From contig JABAAE010000013.1 of NCBI GenBank assembly GCA_014238905.1, forward strand, positions 62,001 to 126,000: a stretch of 64,000 bases of DNA, in the 5' to 3' direction. Made by a program: the position numbers and the translations under genes. The stretch comes from Planctomycetota bacterium. Lineage in GTDB: Bacteria > Planctomycetota > Planctomycetia > Pirellulales > Pirellulaceae. Shown here piece by piece: positions 8,916 through 17,753 of this stretch (positions are counted from its first letter, which is position 1; the number at the start of each line of letters is the position of its first letter). The notes beneath the pieces are model-generated. The model was given only the letters and a program-made list of their open reading frames with translations. It was not told where the DNA came from and did not search any database.

Positions 8916-9908
8916 TCAGCGAGGGGTGTCGGGTTGGCACTCAACTTCAGGCGGTCTTGGGAAACCGAGTTCCTTGTCGACTTCGTTATGTAGAGATAAG
9001 CCGTTGCGGAAGCGGGCGAGGTTCTTACAAAAAAACTCGACGGTGTCAGGGACTCTTCGAGCAGATTGGGCTCCAACATGAGGGGAGATCAATACATTTG
9101 CCATTTCCCAGAGCGGATTGTCCGGTGGCAAGGGTTCCTCGTAAGTGACGTCGAGTCCCGCTGCTGCCAGACCTCCATTCTGTAGTGATTGAATCAGGGC
9201 TTTTTCATCGACAACCTGGCCACGTGCCACATTGATGAGAATGGTATTGGATCGCATCACTGAGAGAGCTTTTTCGTCGATCAGGTGCCGGGTTGATTCC
9301 AGTAACGGTATACAAAGAATGACTACATCCGAATTCTGCAACAACTCATGGAGTCGATCCGCAGGAAGCAGTTGGTCGACATGCGGTGGGCATTGTGTGG
9401 GGAACCGATCGGTCGCCAGGATTCGATTCCCGAAAGGGGCCAGGATTTCGGCGATTCTTCTCCCGTTGCCACCAAACCCAACAATGCCAATCGTCTTACC
9501 ATGGAGGTCATCCGTCGGGCGACGAATAAATTCTTTGGTTTGAGCAGCCTTCAAGAAAACGGGAACCCGGCGCAGAATTCCCAGCAAGAGTGCCATTGTC
9601 TGCTCTGCCACTTGATTGGCAAAGAGTCCTGAAGCGCTGGTGACGCGTATTGGTGACTGGACGACCTCTGGAGTCAGGCAATGATCCAGTCCGGCAGCCG
9701 AGCTTTGAATCCATTGAAGCCGTCCCTGCCGAACGACTTCGGGCCACGGGATCGGAACTTTGGCGTGTCCGCAGAATATATCCACCTCCAGAATGGCATC
9801 CGCAATACCTTCCTGGCCGGCGTTGATAACTTCCCATCCCTCCGCAGCTTCGCGAATTTGCTGGCACTGGGAATTCTCAAGTGGAAAACAAAGAGCGATG
9901 CGATTCAA
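8916..9908 (-). CDS. D-2-hydroxyacid dehydrogenase (NAD-dependent), TTG start
   Basis: A 330-residue enzyme of the D-isomer-specific 2-hydroxyacid dehydrogenase family, which interconverts 2-oxoacids and D-2-hydroxyacids. The Rossmann motif GIVGFGGNGRR is present, and so are the catalytic Arg in INVARGQVVDE, the Glu in EEPLPPDNPLW and the His in ISPHVGAQS. I chose the TTG at 9906-9908 as start, giving MNRIALCF. A GGAGGG ribosome site lies ten bases upstream of it, and the TTG overlaps the TGA stop of the upstream kinase as TTGA. A GTG at 9941 is the alternative, but it would push the start before the ribosome site. The overlap implies translational coupling with the kinase. The substrate (glyoxylate, hydroxypyruvate or another) is not resolved. 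Confidence 0.88.
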   Translation of the reverse strand: MNRIALCFPLENSQCQQIREAAEGWEVINAGQEGIADAILEVDIFCGHAKVPIPWPEVVRQGRLQWIQSSAAGLDHCLTPEVVQSPIRVTSASGLFANQVAEQTMALLLGILRRVPVFLKAAQTKEFIRRPTDDLHGKTIGIVGFGGNGRRIAEILAPFGNRILATDRFPTQCPPHVDQLLPADRLHELLQNSDVVILCIPLLESTRHLIDEKALSVMRSNTILINVARGQVVDEKALIQSLQNGGLAAAGLDVTYEEPLPPDNPLWEMANVLISPHVGAQSARRVPDTVEFFCKNLARFRNGLSLHNEVDKELGFPRPPEVECQPDTPR

Positions 9909-11605
9909 CAGGCCGATTCCCTCCGCATTGCCTGTATCCACTCACCAGCACCTGAGCGTAGAAACATTCTCCGAAACGAAATATCATCTTTGGAAGGAAT
10001 GCTTTTGTTTTCATCCCCCTGATTCGGATCCGATTGGTTTTCGTGCCCGGAAGAGCCGGTTTTTTCCTCATCGATATCCGTATAAATACCGACCAGTTTC
10101 TCCCTCAAATCGGAGGGAAAGATATCGATGTGGGTCATGATGTCCGCCCGCCTACCGATTACCTCTGCAATCCGGTTCTGAGCATAGTCCAACAACACCA
10201 AGCCGGCTTGCCCGTGAAAATAGAACGTTGGAAATTCATCAGATTTTAACTCGGAGAGTAACCTGAAAGATCCTTCGGCTTCGACGAATGCTTTTTCGTT
10301 GTAATGCAGCATGCCAATATAAAATTCTGCCCAGTGACCCTTTGAGAGTTTGGCATTGGCTTGTGGTGGATCTGGGGGGAAATAATTTTGTACCGCCCGG
10401 AAGGCCGCGATTTTTTTTTCGTATTCCGAATCGGATGTCTGCTCCGCGTAAACGTACTGCTGATCAACATTTTCCAGTTTGGGGATCAGCTTTTCATCGT
10501 CCAGAAGGTTCGAATCCAGTATGGAGGGTGGAGGATTAAGAGCGGCGATTTGACCACCAACGAAAAAAAGAAGAATCGTCAGCACGGCAATGATTCCGGA
10601 AAAAGCGATTTGTCGGTTCCGACGGTCGGTGCCGTGAATCACCCGGTCTAGTTCCTGCGTCGCTTCCAAGTGTGAAGAGTAGAGCGCATTGGCTTCCGAA
10701 GGTGACAGGGACTTGAAGGCGTCAGACCACTTTTCCTGGCTGGCATCCAGAGAGATTTTCAATAAATCGGCAATGATACCTCCACACTCCTGAAAACGAT
10801 CTTCTGGAGATTTTGCCATCATCTTGGTAACGATCGCATCCAGCTCAGGAGGGATGTCCTGTCGTAAAATCAAAAGGGAGAGTGGTGTTTCGGTCTTGTG
10901 AGCGATGGCCGTTGCGATGGCCGTTTCTTTTTCAAAAGGTGGGCGTCCAGCAAGCATGTTGTAAGCGGTAACTCCCAACGAATAAATGTCGCTCCGATGG
11001 TCGACTTCGGCGCCTTCGGCCTGCTCTGGGCTCATGTAGAGAGGGGTTCCCATCGTCATACCAATTTGCGTTAATTCCTGGTTCTCATCGGCACGCTTGA
11101 TGCGGGCTAACCCGAAATCTGCGACTTTCACCTCGCCATCAGGGGTGATCATGATGTTTTCGGGTTTGATATCCCGATGGATCACGCCCTGTTGTTTGGC
11201 CTTATGTAATGCTGCCGCAACTTGTCGTAACGTGGTGACGGCCATAAATGTGGTGACGGATTTATACCTGTTGAGGTACTGTTTCAGGTTCTGACCCTCA
11301 ACGTATTCTTGCGAGATATAGTGGAAATTTTCCAACGTGCCGACTTCAAATATTTGCACGATATTAGGATGGGTTAACGCCGCGGCTGCCTGAGCTTCGT
11401 TTTTGAATCGCTTGACGTAGGAGGGGTCACTTGCCAAGGACTGGTGCAGTATTTTTAGTGCAATTTTCCGGCGCAATGACTTCTGCTCGGCCAGGTAAAC
11501 ATCAGCCATTCCTCCACGACCAAGGCGATTGATGATCGTAAAGTCGCCGATTTTCCGCCCGGTCAAATCGGGTTCATGAAGTTTATTAGACGAGTCGTTT
11601 TGCAT
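9905..11605 (-). CDS. Membrane-anchored Ser/Thr protein kinase
   Basis: A 566-residue kinase with all usual motifs: RLGRGGMADVY (glycine loop), Lys51 in ALKIL, HRDIKPEN (143-150) and DFG (163-165). The kinase fold ends near residue 290. One membrane helix follows at about 333-356 (GIIAVLTILLFFVGG), then an extracytoplasmic part of about 200 residues with helical, TPR-like character (GHWAEFYIGMLHYNEKAFVEAEGSF). This is the PknB-like layout, in which the outer part senses and the inner kinase signals. The stop codon overlaps the TTG start of the dehydrogenase gene by two bases, so the two products are probably made together. Substrate and ligand are unknown. Confidence 0.92.
   Translation of the reverse strand: MQNDSSNKLHEPDLTGRKIGDFTIINRLGRGGMADVYLAEQKSLRRKIALKILHQSLASDPSYVKRFKNEAQAAAALTHPNIVQIFEVGTLENFHYISQEYVEGQNLKQYLNRYKSVTTFMAVTTLRQVAAALHKAKQQGVIHRDIKPENIMITPDGEVKVADFGLARIKRADENQELTQIGMTMGTPLYMSPEQAEGAEVDHRSDIYSLGVTAYNMLAGRPPFEKETAIATAIAHKTETPLSLLILRQDIPPELDAIVTKMMAKSPEDRFQECGGIIADLLKISLDASQEKWSDAFKSLSPSEANALYSSHLEATQELDRVIHGTDRRNRQIAFSGIIAVLTILLFFVGGQIAALNPPPSILDSNLLDDEKLIPKLENVDQQYVYAEQTSDSEYEKKIAAFRAVQNYFPPDPPQANAKLSKGHWAEFYIGMLHYNEKAFVEAEGSFRLLSELKSDEFPTFYFHGQAGLVLLDYAQNRIAEVIGRRADIMTHIDIFPSDLREKLVGIYTDIDEEKTGSSGHENQSDPNQGDENKSIPSKDDISFRRMFLRSGAGEWIQAMRRESAC
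9919..9924 (-). promoter_or_regulatory. Ribosome binding site setting the TTG start
   Basis: On the minus strand the bases read GGAGGG, ten bases before the TTG at 9906-9908. It lies inside the last codons of the upstream kinase gene, as expected for coupled translation. Confidence 0.65.
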
Positions 11606-11945
11606 AAATAGTTTTTGCCATCAGGCAGAAAGGATTGTCGTTACCTTCTTCGGGTTAGATGAGAGTGAGCAACGTTCAAGAATTTTCAGGATCTGCGTCG
11701 TGATTTTCTGCTTTTGTTAGCATAACATAGGAATGTTGTTTTGATTGACCCCATAATGGGTCGCTGGCAATGAAAAAACTCATCAAAGGTTCTCCGGGTC
11801 GATTTTAGCTCTATTTCGAGGTCATTCGGGCACCGAAAAATTGGTTGATCGTTTTTGTTCGCAATCAACCGCGAAATCGGCAGGGATAACCACTCAAACG
11901 GCTATTATCGTTACCTAAATTTTTTGGTCTAGAAACAATTCAACC
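11606..11945. other. Intergenic region between divergent genes
   Basis: This 340-bp gap separates the kinase gene (minus) from the isomerase-like gene (plus). It should contain both promoters. I see no repeat, strong hairpin or RNA gene in it. A 60-codon minus-strand frame at 11686-11868 has no recognisable features. Confidence 0.5.
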
Positions 11946-12899
11946 ATGGACAAAACAACGATGGACAAATCAACCACGATCGGTCGTCGCACCTTTTTGG
12001 CAGGCACCGCAGTTGGGGCTGTGACGCTTCAAGATATGAGCCAAATTGCAATGGGACGTGGTTCAACGCCTGCAGGTTCCTCCGGAAAACTGTTAGCGAA
12101 CCGTTTTAAGAAAGCTGTCAAAATTGGAATGGTACGAACAGGGGGGGGGCTGACCCAGAAGTTTCAGGTTCTCAAGGAGTTGGGATTTGATGGTGTTGAA
12201 TTAAACAGCCCCAACAGCCTGAAGCTGGAAGATGTTCAGGCGGCGAAGGACAGTACCGGGTTGACCGTCCACGGGGTGGTGAACTCGAAACACTGGCAAA
12301 AGCATCTCTCACATGCGGATGAAAAAATCCGGGCAGAAGGCGTTGAGGCCCTGATGACTGCGATTAAGGATGCCAAGGCCTATGGTGCGACGAGCGTTCT
12401 TTTAGTTCCGGCAGTTGTGACCAAAGAGGCCACTTACCAGAAGAGTTGGCAACGTTCGATTGCGGAAATCAGAAAAGCTATCCCGCTGGCGGAGGAGCTT
12501 GGTATTGATATTTTACTCGAAAATGTCTGGAACAATTTCCTGACTGACCCGACAGAAACAGCGAAATATATCGATGAGTTGGGAAGCGATCGGGTGGGAG
12601 CCTATTACGATACCGGCAATAGTGTGAGGTACGGTAATCCGGTCATCTGGATTCGGGTACTAGGCAAGCGGATCAAGAAACTTGACATTAAGGAATTTGA
12701 TCTTGCTTTGGCTCAAAACGGGGACTGGTACAAAGGCTTTGGAGCCAAATTACTCGAGGGCACCAATGGCTGGTATGACATTATTCGCGAGTTGAAAAAA
12801 ATCGGCTTTGAGGGTTGGGGAACCGCGGAAATTCCTGGTGGTGATAGAAAACGCCTCAAGGAAATTGCGACCAACATGGACAGAATCTTCTCGCTTTGA
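11946..12899 (+). CDS. TAT-exported sugar phosphate isomerase/epimerase-like protein
   Basis: A 317-residue TIM-barrel protein of the xylose isomerase-like (AP endonuclease 2) superfamily. The N-terminus has a twin-arginine signal (GRRTFLAGTAVGAVTL), so it is probably exported folded. Barrel motifs include GFDGVELNSPN, VHGVVNSKHW, DILLENVWNNF and GAYYDTGNSVRYG, the last two supplying typical metal-binding Glu and Asp. Planctomycetes carry many such paralogues and few have known substrates; isomerisation or epimerisation of keto-sugars is the usual guess. Two in-frame ATGs exist at 11946 and 11961; the second leaves a more compact signal. A second isomerase-like gene follows in the same direction after 114 bp. 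Confidence 0.85.
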   Translation: MDKTTMDKSTTIGRRTFLAGTAVGAVTLQDMSQIAMGRGSTPAGSSGKLLANRFKKAVKIGMVRTGGGLTQKFQVLKELGFDGVELNSPNSLKLEDVQAAKDSTGLTVHGVVNSKHWQKHLSHADEKIRAEGVEALMTAIKDAKAYGATSVLLVPAVVTKEATYQKSWQRSIAEIRKAIPLAEELGIDILLENVWNNFLTDPTETAKYIDELGSDRVGAYYDTGNSVRYGNPVIWIRVLGKRIKKLDIKEFDLALAQNGDWYKGFGAKLLEGTNGWYDIIRELKKIGFEGWGTAEIPGGDRKRLKEIATNMDRIFSL

Positions 12900-13013
12900 C
12901 ACCCCCAAAAAAATAAGCCGGTTGTTTGCATTTACAACAAGCGTGATTCGCAATTCAAATCAGCAACCGGAAGCGGTGGCAGATCAACTTACGAATCGAA
13001 TTTTTTTATCAAG

Positions 13014-14042
13014 ATGACTTCAAGAAAGAAGCTCCCAATGAGTTCAGTTATCATTACCGGATTTGGAGACGAATCTGCCAATCAAAAGACAGTCGACCAA
13101 CAGTTTTCGGCATTCGCGGCCTGTGGTTTGCAGTACTATTCCATTCGATTTATTGACGTTGGGAATGGTATCAAAAACGTGATGCAGCTCACCGAAGAGG
13201 AAATTGCTTTGGTGATTGAAAAGCAACAGGAATATGGATTGTCCGTTTCATCGTTGGGATCGCCCCTGGGAAAAGTCAAGTTGCTCGATGAAGAGGACGG
13301 AACGGGTAACCGATTTGTTGATTTCAACGAATACATTGAAACCGAGGTCAAACGTGCCTGCGAGTTGGCGAACCAATTGGGAACCAAGTTGCTGAGGGGA
13401 TTCTCGTTTTACCATCCCAAGGGCACAGATCCGGTGCCACACGTCAACCAAGTCGCGGATCAAATCGGAAAAATCACGGAGGTTTGTAGCGGTTTTGGTC
13501 TGATTTACGGGTTAGAGGTCGAAGCCAATCTTGTCGGTCAATCGGGCGAAATTCTGGCGGAGATCCATTCACAGGTCAATCGGGATGAATTGAAACTGAT
13601 TTGGGACGGCGGGAATATTGTTTCCCAAGGCATTCCTACCGCCGATGTTGTGGAGCAATACCGGCTGATGAAACCGGGATTGGGATGGCTTCATATCAAA
13701 GATTATCGTTCGCCTTATCCTCTGAGTCGTCAAACGCATGTCGACGAAGAGGCCTTAAAACACTTCGTTCCGTCCGACATCGGAGATAGTGGTCACGAAG
13801 CCGTTTTTCGTGACCTCGAGCAATTCCTACCCGAACTCACCGAGAGAATGCAAAAATTGGGTGTGCCGGGGGTCTTTGTTGATCTGGAACCGCATGTGAA
13901 AGGGGGCGGCCAGTTTGGAGGATTTAGCGGTCCCGATGGATTTGGTGTTGCGATGCGGGGCCTCTGCAACGTACTAGACTATGTCGGAATCGATTATCAC
14001 ATCCGGGATTTTGACGACGTCTGTCAGGCGCGGGGCTTTTGA
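13014..14042 (+). CDS. Sugar phosphate isomerase/epimerase-like protein (cytoplasmic)
   Basis: A 342-residue TIM-barrel protein of the same superfamily as the preceding gene but without an export signal. Motifs placed as in the family are YGLEVEANLVGQSGE, LIWDGGNI, WLHIKDYR and VFVDLEPHVKGGG, which contain the Glu/Asp/His residues expected to hold a divalent metal. The start at 13014 (ATG) is followed by another ATG at 13038 that begins MSSVIITGFGDES, directly at the first barrel strand; either could be used. It follows the TAT-exported paralogue by 114 bp, so the two may act on the same sugar, one outside and one inside the cytoplasmic membrane. The exact reaction is unknown. Confidence 0.8.
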   Translation: MTSRKKLPMSSVIITGFGDESANQKTVDQQFSAFAACGLQYYSIRFIDVGNGIKNVMQLTEEEIALVIEKQQEYGLSVSSLGSPLGKVKLLDEEDGTGNRFVDFNEYIETEVKRACELANQLGTKLLRGFSFYHPKGTDPVPHVNQVADQIGKITEVCSGFGLIYGLEVEANLVGQSGEILAEIHSQVNRDELKLIWDGGNIVSQGIPTADVVEQYRLMKPGLGWLHIKDYRSPYPLSRQTHVDEEALKHFVPSDIGDSGHEAVFRDLEQFLPELTERMQKLGVPGVFVDLEPHVKGGGQFGGFSGPDGFGVAMRGLCNVLDYVGIDYHIRDFDDVCQARGF

Positions 14043-14366
14043 TTTTTTACGCCAATACTTTTTTGCGGCAATGCTTGATGACGACGATGAAAATATAAAG
14101 AATCCAGTCGCTGTTCGGTGAATGAATGGGAATGGGTGAATGAATTAGAATCGGTGATGGCCGTGGGTTGAAGTAGCCGGAATCACTCAACGATATTCTA
14201 TTCCAACGACAACCAATTCCAACGATCATGTCGCATTGATTCCGGTTAACGGGTGTCAGGATTTGCTGTTTCCAAATAGAAGCTGGCGGGTGCCTAAACC
14301 GAAATAATTCCGATTGCACCTGTTAGAGTATCGATAAGAAATGGGTTTGAGGAAGAGTTTCCCAAA
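14043..14366. other. Intergenic region with an imperfect direct repeat
   Basis: No gene seen in this 324-bp gap. The 11-base word GGTGAATGAAT occurs at 14117-14127 and again at 14135-14145, an 18-bp spacing that matches the repeat lengths found elsewhere in the window. The rest holds no clear hairpin or promoter. Confidence 0.45.
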
Positions 14367-15473
14367 ATGAAAATCAAGATTTCATGCGTGAACATCAAGG
14401 AATACGATGTTAACTCCAACGCGTATCTCAAATGCGGACAAGAAATCGAGGCAGACCACAGCCAGCTTGGCACTCTGGTTCAGTGTCCCCAATGTGGTGG
14501 AGATGTGGAGGTGACCCATTCTGAACTGCATGATTTGCGGGACTCCAGGCCGATCGGTTCCACCGCAGACGACGCGGTTTGGTCCGCTGGGCAGATGAGT
14601 GGAATCGAGGAGGCAAACAGCGGAACCGATGGCGACAAAGCCCGTCACCGCCAGAAGGCTCCTGCACCACCTCGGTTGGCAAGTCCGTCACCTTCAAGTC
14701 CAGCAGCAAACGATTCAAAAACCGAATCGCAATTCAAAAAAGAAAGAGCGGGCGACGTTGGCAACGCCACGTTACACTCCGCGAAATTTGATCGGGCATC
14801 CACTTGCCATCTATGTGGAACCAGTTTGGCCGACGGGCAGTCGAATTGCCCAAACTGTCAATCCCCACGTCACGCTGCTTATCTGGACAGGAAAGATCGA
14901 CCCAAAACATCCCGGAAGGGTCCATTCGGATTCCAGCTATGGCTGGATAGTATCACTTCACAATCCGCTCAAAACAGAAACACCAATCTTGCGGTTCATA
15001 TATTTGCTACGACCATTATGATGGCCGTGGGCTTGATCCTGATTTTTATTGGTGGCGTGCTTGGGTTTTTAATTGGCACGTTTCTGTTGGCATCCGGTGT
15101 GGTGTATCTCTACGTTGCCTGGATTGCAGGAAAAATGAGAAATTCTCCTCGCATGCCTTTGCCACCGTTGATCAGGACTTTCTGGAATATCACCTTGGTG
15201 ATTTGCAGGCTGGTGCATTTCGGGAGGATCCCACAGTCGAGGATTCTCGACCATCGACACCAGGCATTTGGGGACGCCGATATGTTAAAGGCAGCGGATC
15301 TAAATCAATATCAAATGATAGATCTGGAAGGCTCGGAGATCACCGATGAGGGACTGATGCACCTGTATAATATGCGTGGAATACGATTTTTGGTCGTGAG
15401 GGAAACCGCGGTTTCCGAGGAAGCTGTGCAGGATTTGCAACAGACGATTCCTAGAGCGTGGATCTGGTATTAA
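14367..15473 (+). CDS. Zinc-ribbon membrane protein with LRR-like tail
   Basis: A 368-residue protein of no known function. The N-terminus resembles a zinc ribbon with one ligand replaced (Cys23, then Cys40 and Cys43 in CPQCGG; Cys7 is displaced). A full four-cysteine ribbon follows at 147-164 (CHLCG...CPNC). Between them is a disordered Pro/Ser/Lys-rich part. Two membrane helices lie at about 208-230 and 231-255. The C-terminal 50 residues (IDLEGSEITDEGLMHL) resemble one or two leucine-rich repeats of the planctomycete type. The layout suggests a membrane protein with cytoplasmic binding modules. It converges on the DUF1080 gene. Confidence 0.7.
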   Translation: MKIKISCVNIKEYDVNSNAYLKCGQEIEADHSQLGTLVQCPQCGGDVEVTHSELHDLRDSRPIGSTADDAVWSAGQMSGIEEANSGTDGDKARHRQKAPAPPRLASPSPSSPAANDSKTESQFKKERAGDVGNATLHSAKFDRASTCHLCGTSLADGQSNCPNCQSPRHAAYLDRKDRPKTSRKGPFGFQLWLDSITSQSAQNRNTNLAVHIFATTIMMAVGLILIFIGGVLGFLIGTFLLASGVVYLYVAWIAGKMRNSPRMPLPPLIRTFWNITLVICRLVHFGRIPQSRILDHRHQAFGDADMLKAADLNQYQMIDLEGSEITDEGLMHLYNMRGIRFLVVRETAVSEEAVQDLQQTIPRAWIWY

Positions 15474-15565
15474 CCAGACCCACGACCGCAACACCTCCGC
15501 GATTTCCGACAAGTGAGTCCAACAATAGGTGAGGGCTACTGCAGGATCAGACCGTTTTCTCGAAG

Positions 15566-15581
15566 TTGGCAGAATTGCCAA
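15566..15581 (-). other. Small inverted repeat after the DUF1080 gene
   Basis: TTGGCA and TGCCAA flank a four-base loop, forming a perfect six-pair stem 16 bp past the stop of the minus-strand DUF1080 gene. No T-run follows on either strand, so it is not a standard intrinsic terminator, but it could protect the 3' end. Confidence 0.3.
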
Positions 15582-15596
15582 TGGTAACGTCAGCGA

Positions 15597-16298
15597 CTAT
15601 TTTAAAACCCTCATTTTGATGTTCTTGAATTGAACAACCATCGGAGGTCCTGCGTGTAATTGCAATGCCAGCAAGCCATCGGCTCGTCGAGTTTTTTCAT
15701 CATTATCGATCAACTCCATGGTCTTGACGCCATTAATGTAGTGTTCGAAATGAAATCCGTTGGCAACGATTTTGTAGTTGTTCCAATCACCCTTTTTGAC
15801 TGCCTTTCCGATCTCCTTGGAATCACCAAATTTCTCGGCTTTCTTTTGAAGTTTCCCATCTACCATGGTGAGGGTTGTCTTAAATCCACGGTCGGACAAG
15901 ATTCCGCGAAATCCCTCGCCGTAGCAGATTCCCGAATACCGATCACCTGCTTCAAAGTCGCCTTGGTATCCTCCAATTCTCCAACCGTCGTTTTTGCCAC
16001 CTTTTTTGAAGCTGCGGTACTGAATGCCGCTGTTTCCGCCTTGTATTTTGAAATCCAAAACCAGTTCAAAATTGGCAGTTGTGCCCCCTTTCCAGATAAT
16101 AAAGGTGTTCCCGTTGGTTGCATTGTCCTTGGTTGTCGTTCCCGTAATCGCCCCGTCCTGAACACTCCAGAATTTTGGATTACCGTCCCAATTCTTGAGG
16201 GATTTTCCGTCAAAGATGGTATGCCATTGGTCATCGGCAGCCACTGTTCCCAATGAACAGATTAATCCAATCAGTGTTAGCGTCATTAGCTTTTTCAT
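15597..16298 (-). CDS. Secreted DUF1080 (3-keto-disaccharide hydrolase-like) protein
   Basis: A 233-residue protein with a signal peptide (MKKLMTLTLIGLICSLGTVAA). The mature part has the DUF1080 pattern: WHTIFDGKSLKNWDGN, FWSVQDGAITGTT, NFELVLDFKIQGGNSGIQYRS and a closing FKNIKMRVL. The fold is a concanavalin-like jelly roll; members have been linked to 3-keto-disaccharide hydrolysis and to glycan binding. Planctomycetes have many copies. It sits beside sugar isomerase-like genes, which fits carbohydrate use. It may be transcribed alone; the next upstream gene on the same strand starts at 17480, separated by 282 bp. Confidence 0.88.
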   Translation of the reverse strand: MKKLMTLTLIGLICSLGTVAADDQWHTIFDGKSLKNWDGNPKFWSVQDGAITGTTTKDNATNGNTFIIWKGGTTANFELVLDFKIQGGNSGIQYRSFKKGGKNDGWRIGGYQGDFEAGDRYSGICYGEGFRGILSDRGFKTTLTMVDGKLQKKAEKFGDSKEIGKAVKKGDWNNYKIVANGFHFEHYINGVKTMELIDNDEKTRRADGLLALQLHAGPPMVVQFKNIKMRVLK

Positions 16299-16580
16299 CT
16301 TTTCCTCAAGTGGTTTTCAGTTGTGATGTCTGGAAAAGGAAGCAGTCGGCCGGGAACTACTCTTTCAGACGACCTGCTTCATCGACTGTTAATTCTTATC
16401 TCCCGCGGGATGGATGTAAAGATTCCATTCTGTGATGTGCACAATATCTGAACAACTTGAACCTGAATCTTCAGGGGGGAAGGGCTACCATCCAGGTCGC
16501 CGATCAGCCGCGGGGTTAACCTGCGGCGTCCATTTAAGGTGCCGTGTCCATTCAATGGGGCCGGCCAGTAGGTCAGGTAT

Positions 16581-17480
16581 TCAAGGGGTCGGGGTTTTTG
16601 TTTTCGGGAAATCTTCCCTGTATCTATTCAACAAACCGTTTATGTCATTCCGTAGAATGTAGATTTTTCCTTGAATCTTTTTTGTTTGTCCCGGCTCCAG
16701 TCCGCCTATTCTGAAGTCACTATGCAGACACGTAATGACACCCTGAAATAGCTCTTGGTAGGGAGACCAGGCTGTCGCCAGCAGCCAACGATCGTTGCGT
16801 CCGAAACATCCAATCAACCCATTGTCTGGCAGGTTGGGATTCAGCGGGCGTGGATTCACATCGGAGGCTTTCACCCGGGGTGCTCTCCAGACCTGTCCCG
16901 GCGTGTAGCGGGCCTTGGTTGCCCAGTCCTTTGTCGGCATGGTCTGCAGTGATCCATTCTGAAATACAAAACTTTTTTTCAGGTAGTCATAGGATTCTGA
17001 TTGGGCAGGATCTCCAAGCCCGGTGAATTTTCCGACGCGGATACAGGGTTGGGCCCAGTGGGCCTGCGAGACCGTGCGGGTAGGGTTGCGGGCAGTGATT
17101 CGAAAATCAATCTCATCGGTTCCTGCGGAGATCACGTGGTCAACGATGACACCGTCCATCAACTTGCATTGCAGGCGAATCATTTTTTTGTCATCCCCGG
17201 CAGTCACGATTCGGGTTGAGTGTTTAATAACGGTTTGCTTTCCCCAATCGGCATCATGTGAATTGGCTCGGCAATAGGCTTCGATATACCAGATTTCCAG
17301 TTTTTCCCCCGGGAAATGTTTCCCGTGAATGGTCAAGAGATTGTCTGCCCATGTGATTCGAAGATCTGGTTGGGTCGCACCGTCCTGCGAATGGACTACA
17401 GCAGAGCAGCACATCATTAAAATGAAATTGAGCCGAGAAAAGTGCTGAAGAAGTAGCCGGTTATGTGAAAGAAAATTCAT
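16581..17480 (-). CDS. Secreted protein of unknown function
   Basis: A 299-residue protein. I placed the start at the ATG at 17478-17480 because it opens a signal-peptide-like stretch (NFILMMCCSAVVHS, about residues 17-30). A longer reading from 17600 would translate through the 19-bp tandem repeat and give an improbable proline-rich leader. The mature part begins with short beta-rich segments (LRITWADNLLTIHGKHFPGEKLEIWYIEAYC) and contains several conserved-looking Trp and Arg residues; late segments include NPNLPDNGLIGCFGRNDRWLLATAW. I recognise no catalytic motif. The family seems to be a planctomycete secreted protein class. It is flanked by the DUF1080 gene and, after the tandem repeat, by the pyruvate dehydrogenase terminator. 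Confidence 0.65.
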   Translation of the reverse strand: MNFLSHNRLLLQHFSRLNFILMMCCSAVVHSQDGATQPDLRITWADNLLTIHGKHFPGEKLEIWYIEAYCRANSHDADWGKQTVIKHSTRIVTAGDDKKMIRLQCKLMDGVIVDHVISAGTDEIDFRITARNPTRTVSQAHWAQPCIRVGKFTGLGDPAQSESYDYLKKSFVFQNGSLQTMPTKDWATKARYTPGQVWRAPRVKASDVNPRPLNPNLPDNGLIGCFGRNDRWLLATAWSPYQELFQGVITCLHSDFRIGGLEPGQTKKIQGKIYILRNDINGLLNRYREDFPKTKTPTP

Positions 17481-17496
17481 GGGGTCTAATGGAATT

Positions 17497-17572
17497 AGGG
17501 TCGGGGTAGATTTATAGGGTCGGGGTAGATTTATAGGGTCGGGGTAGATTGATAGGGTCGGGGTAGATTGAT
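17497..17572 (-). repeat. 4 x 19-bp tandem repeat in a 5' leader
   Basis: Four copies of a 19-bp unit, AGGGTCGGGGTAGATTTAT on the plus strand, at 17497-17515, 17516-17534, 17535-17553 and 17554-17572. The last two differ from the first two by a single base (T to G near the end). The array ends 16 bp upstream of the ATG at 17480 of the minus-strand secreted protein gene. Confidence 0.95.
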
Positions 17573-17693
17573 AGCGTGGACAGGATCGGCGGGGAGCCAA
17601 GATGCAATCAACCGCTACGCCCGACCGATGTCGTTCTTATGAAGATTGAAAGCAGACCGCATCCTAACATGTCTAATCGGGGCTCTCAAAATT

Positions 17694-17725
17694 AAAAAAG
17701 CAGCTGACGAATTTCGCCAGCTGCT
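17694..17725 (-). terminator. Intrinsic terminator of the pyruvate dehydrogenase operon
   Basis: On the minus strand AGCAGCTG pairs with CAGCTGCT, extended inward by one G-U and four Watson-Crick pairs around a small loop, and is followed at once by TTTTTTAATTTT. It lies 28 bp past the stop codon of aceF. This is the strongest terminator in the window. Confidence 0.88.
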
Positions 17726-17753
17726 GGTTGAATTCAAAGCTCCTAGCGACCAG

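Noticed and set aside
9909..9941. GTG at 9941 as the dehydrogenase start
   Set aside because: It would place a good ribosome site inside the coding region; the TTG at 9908 has the site at proper distance and overlaps the kinase stop.
17481..17600. Upstream extension of the secreted protein gene through the 19-bp repeats
   Set aside because: The extension translates the repeat and places a 40-residue Pro-rich leader before a typical signal peptide.
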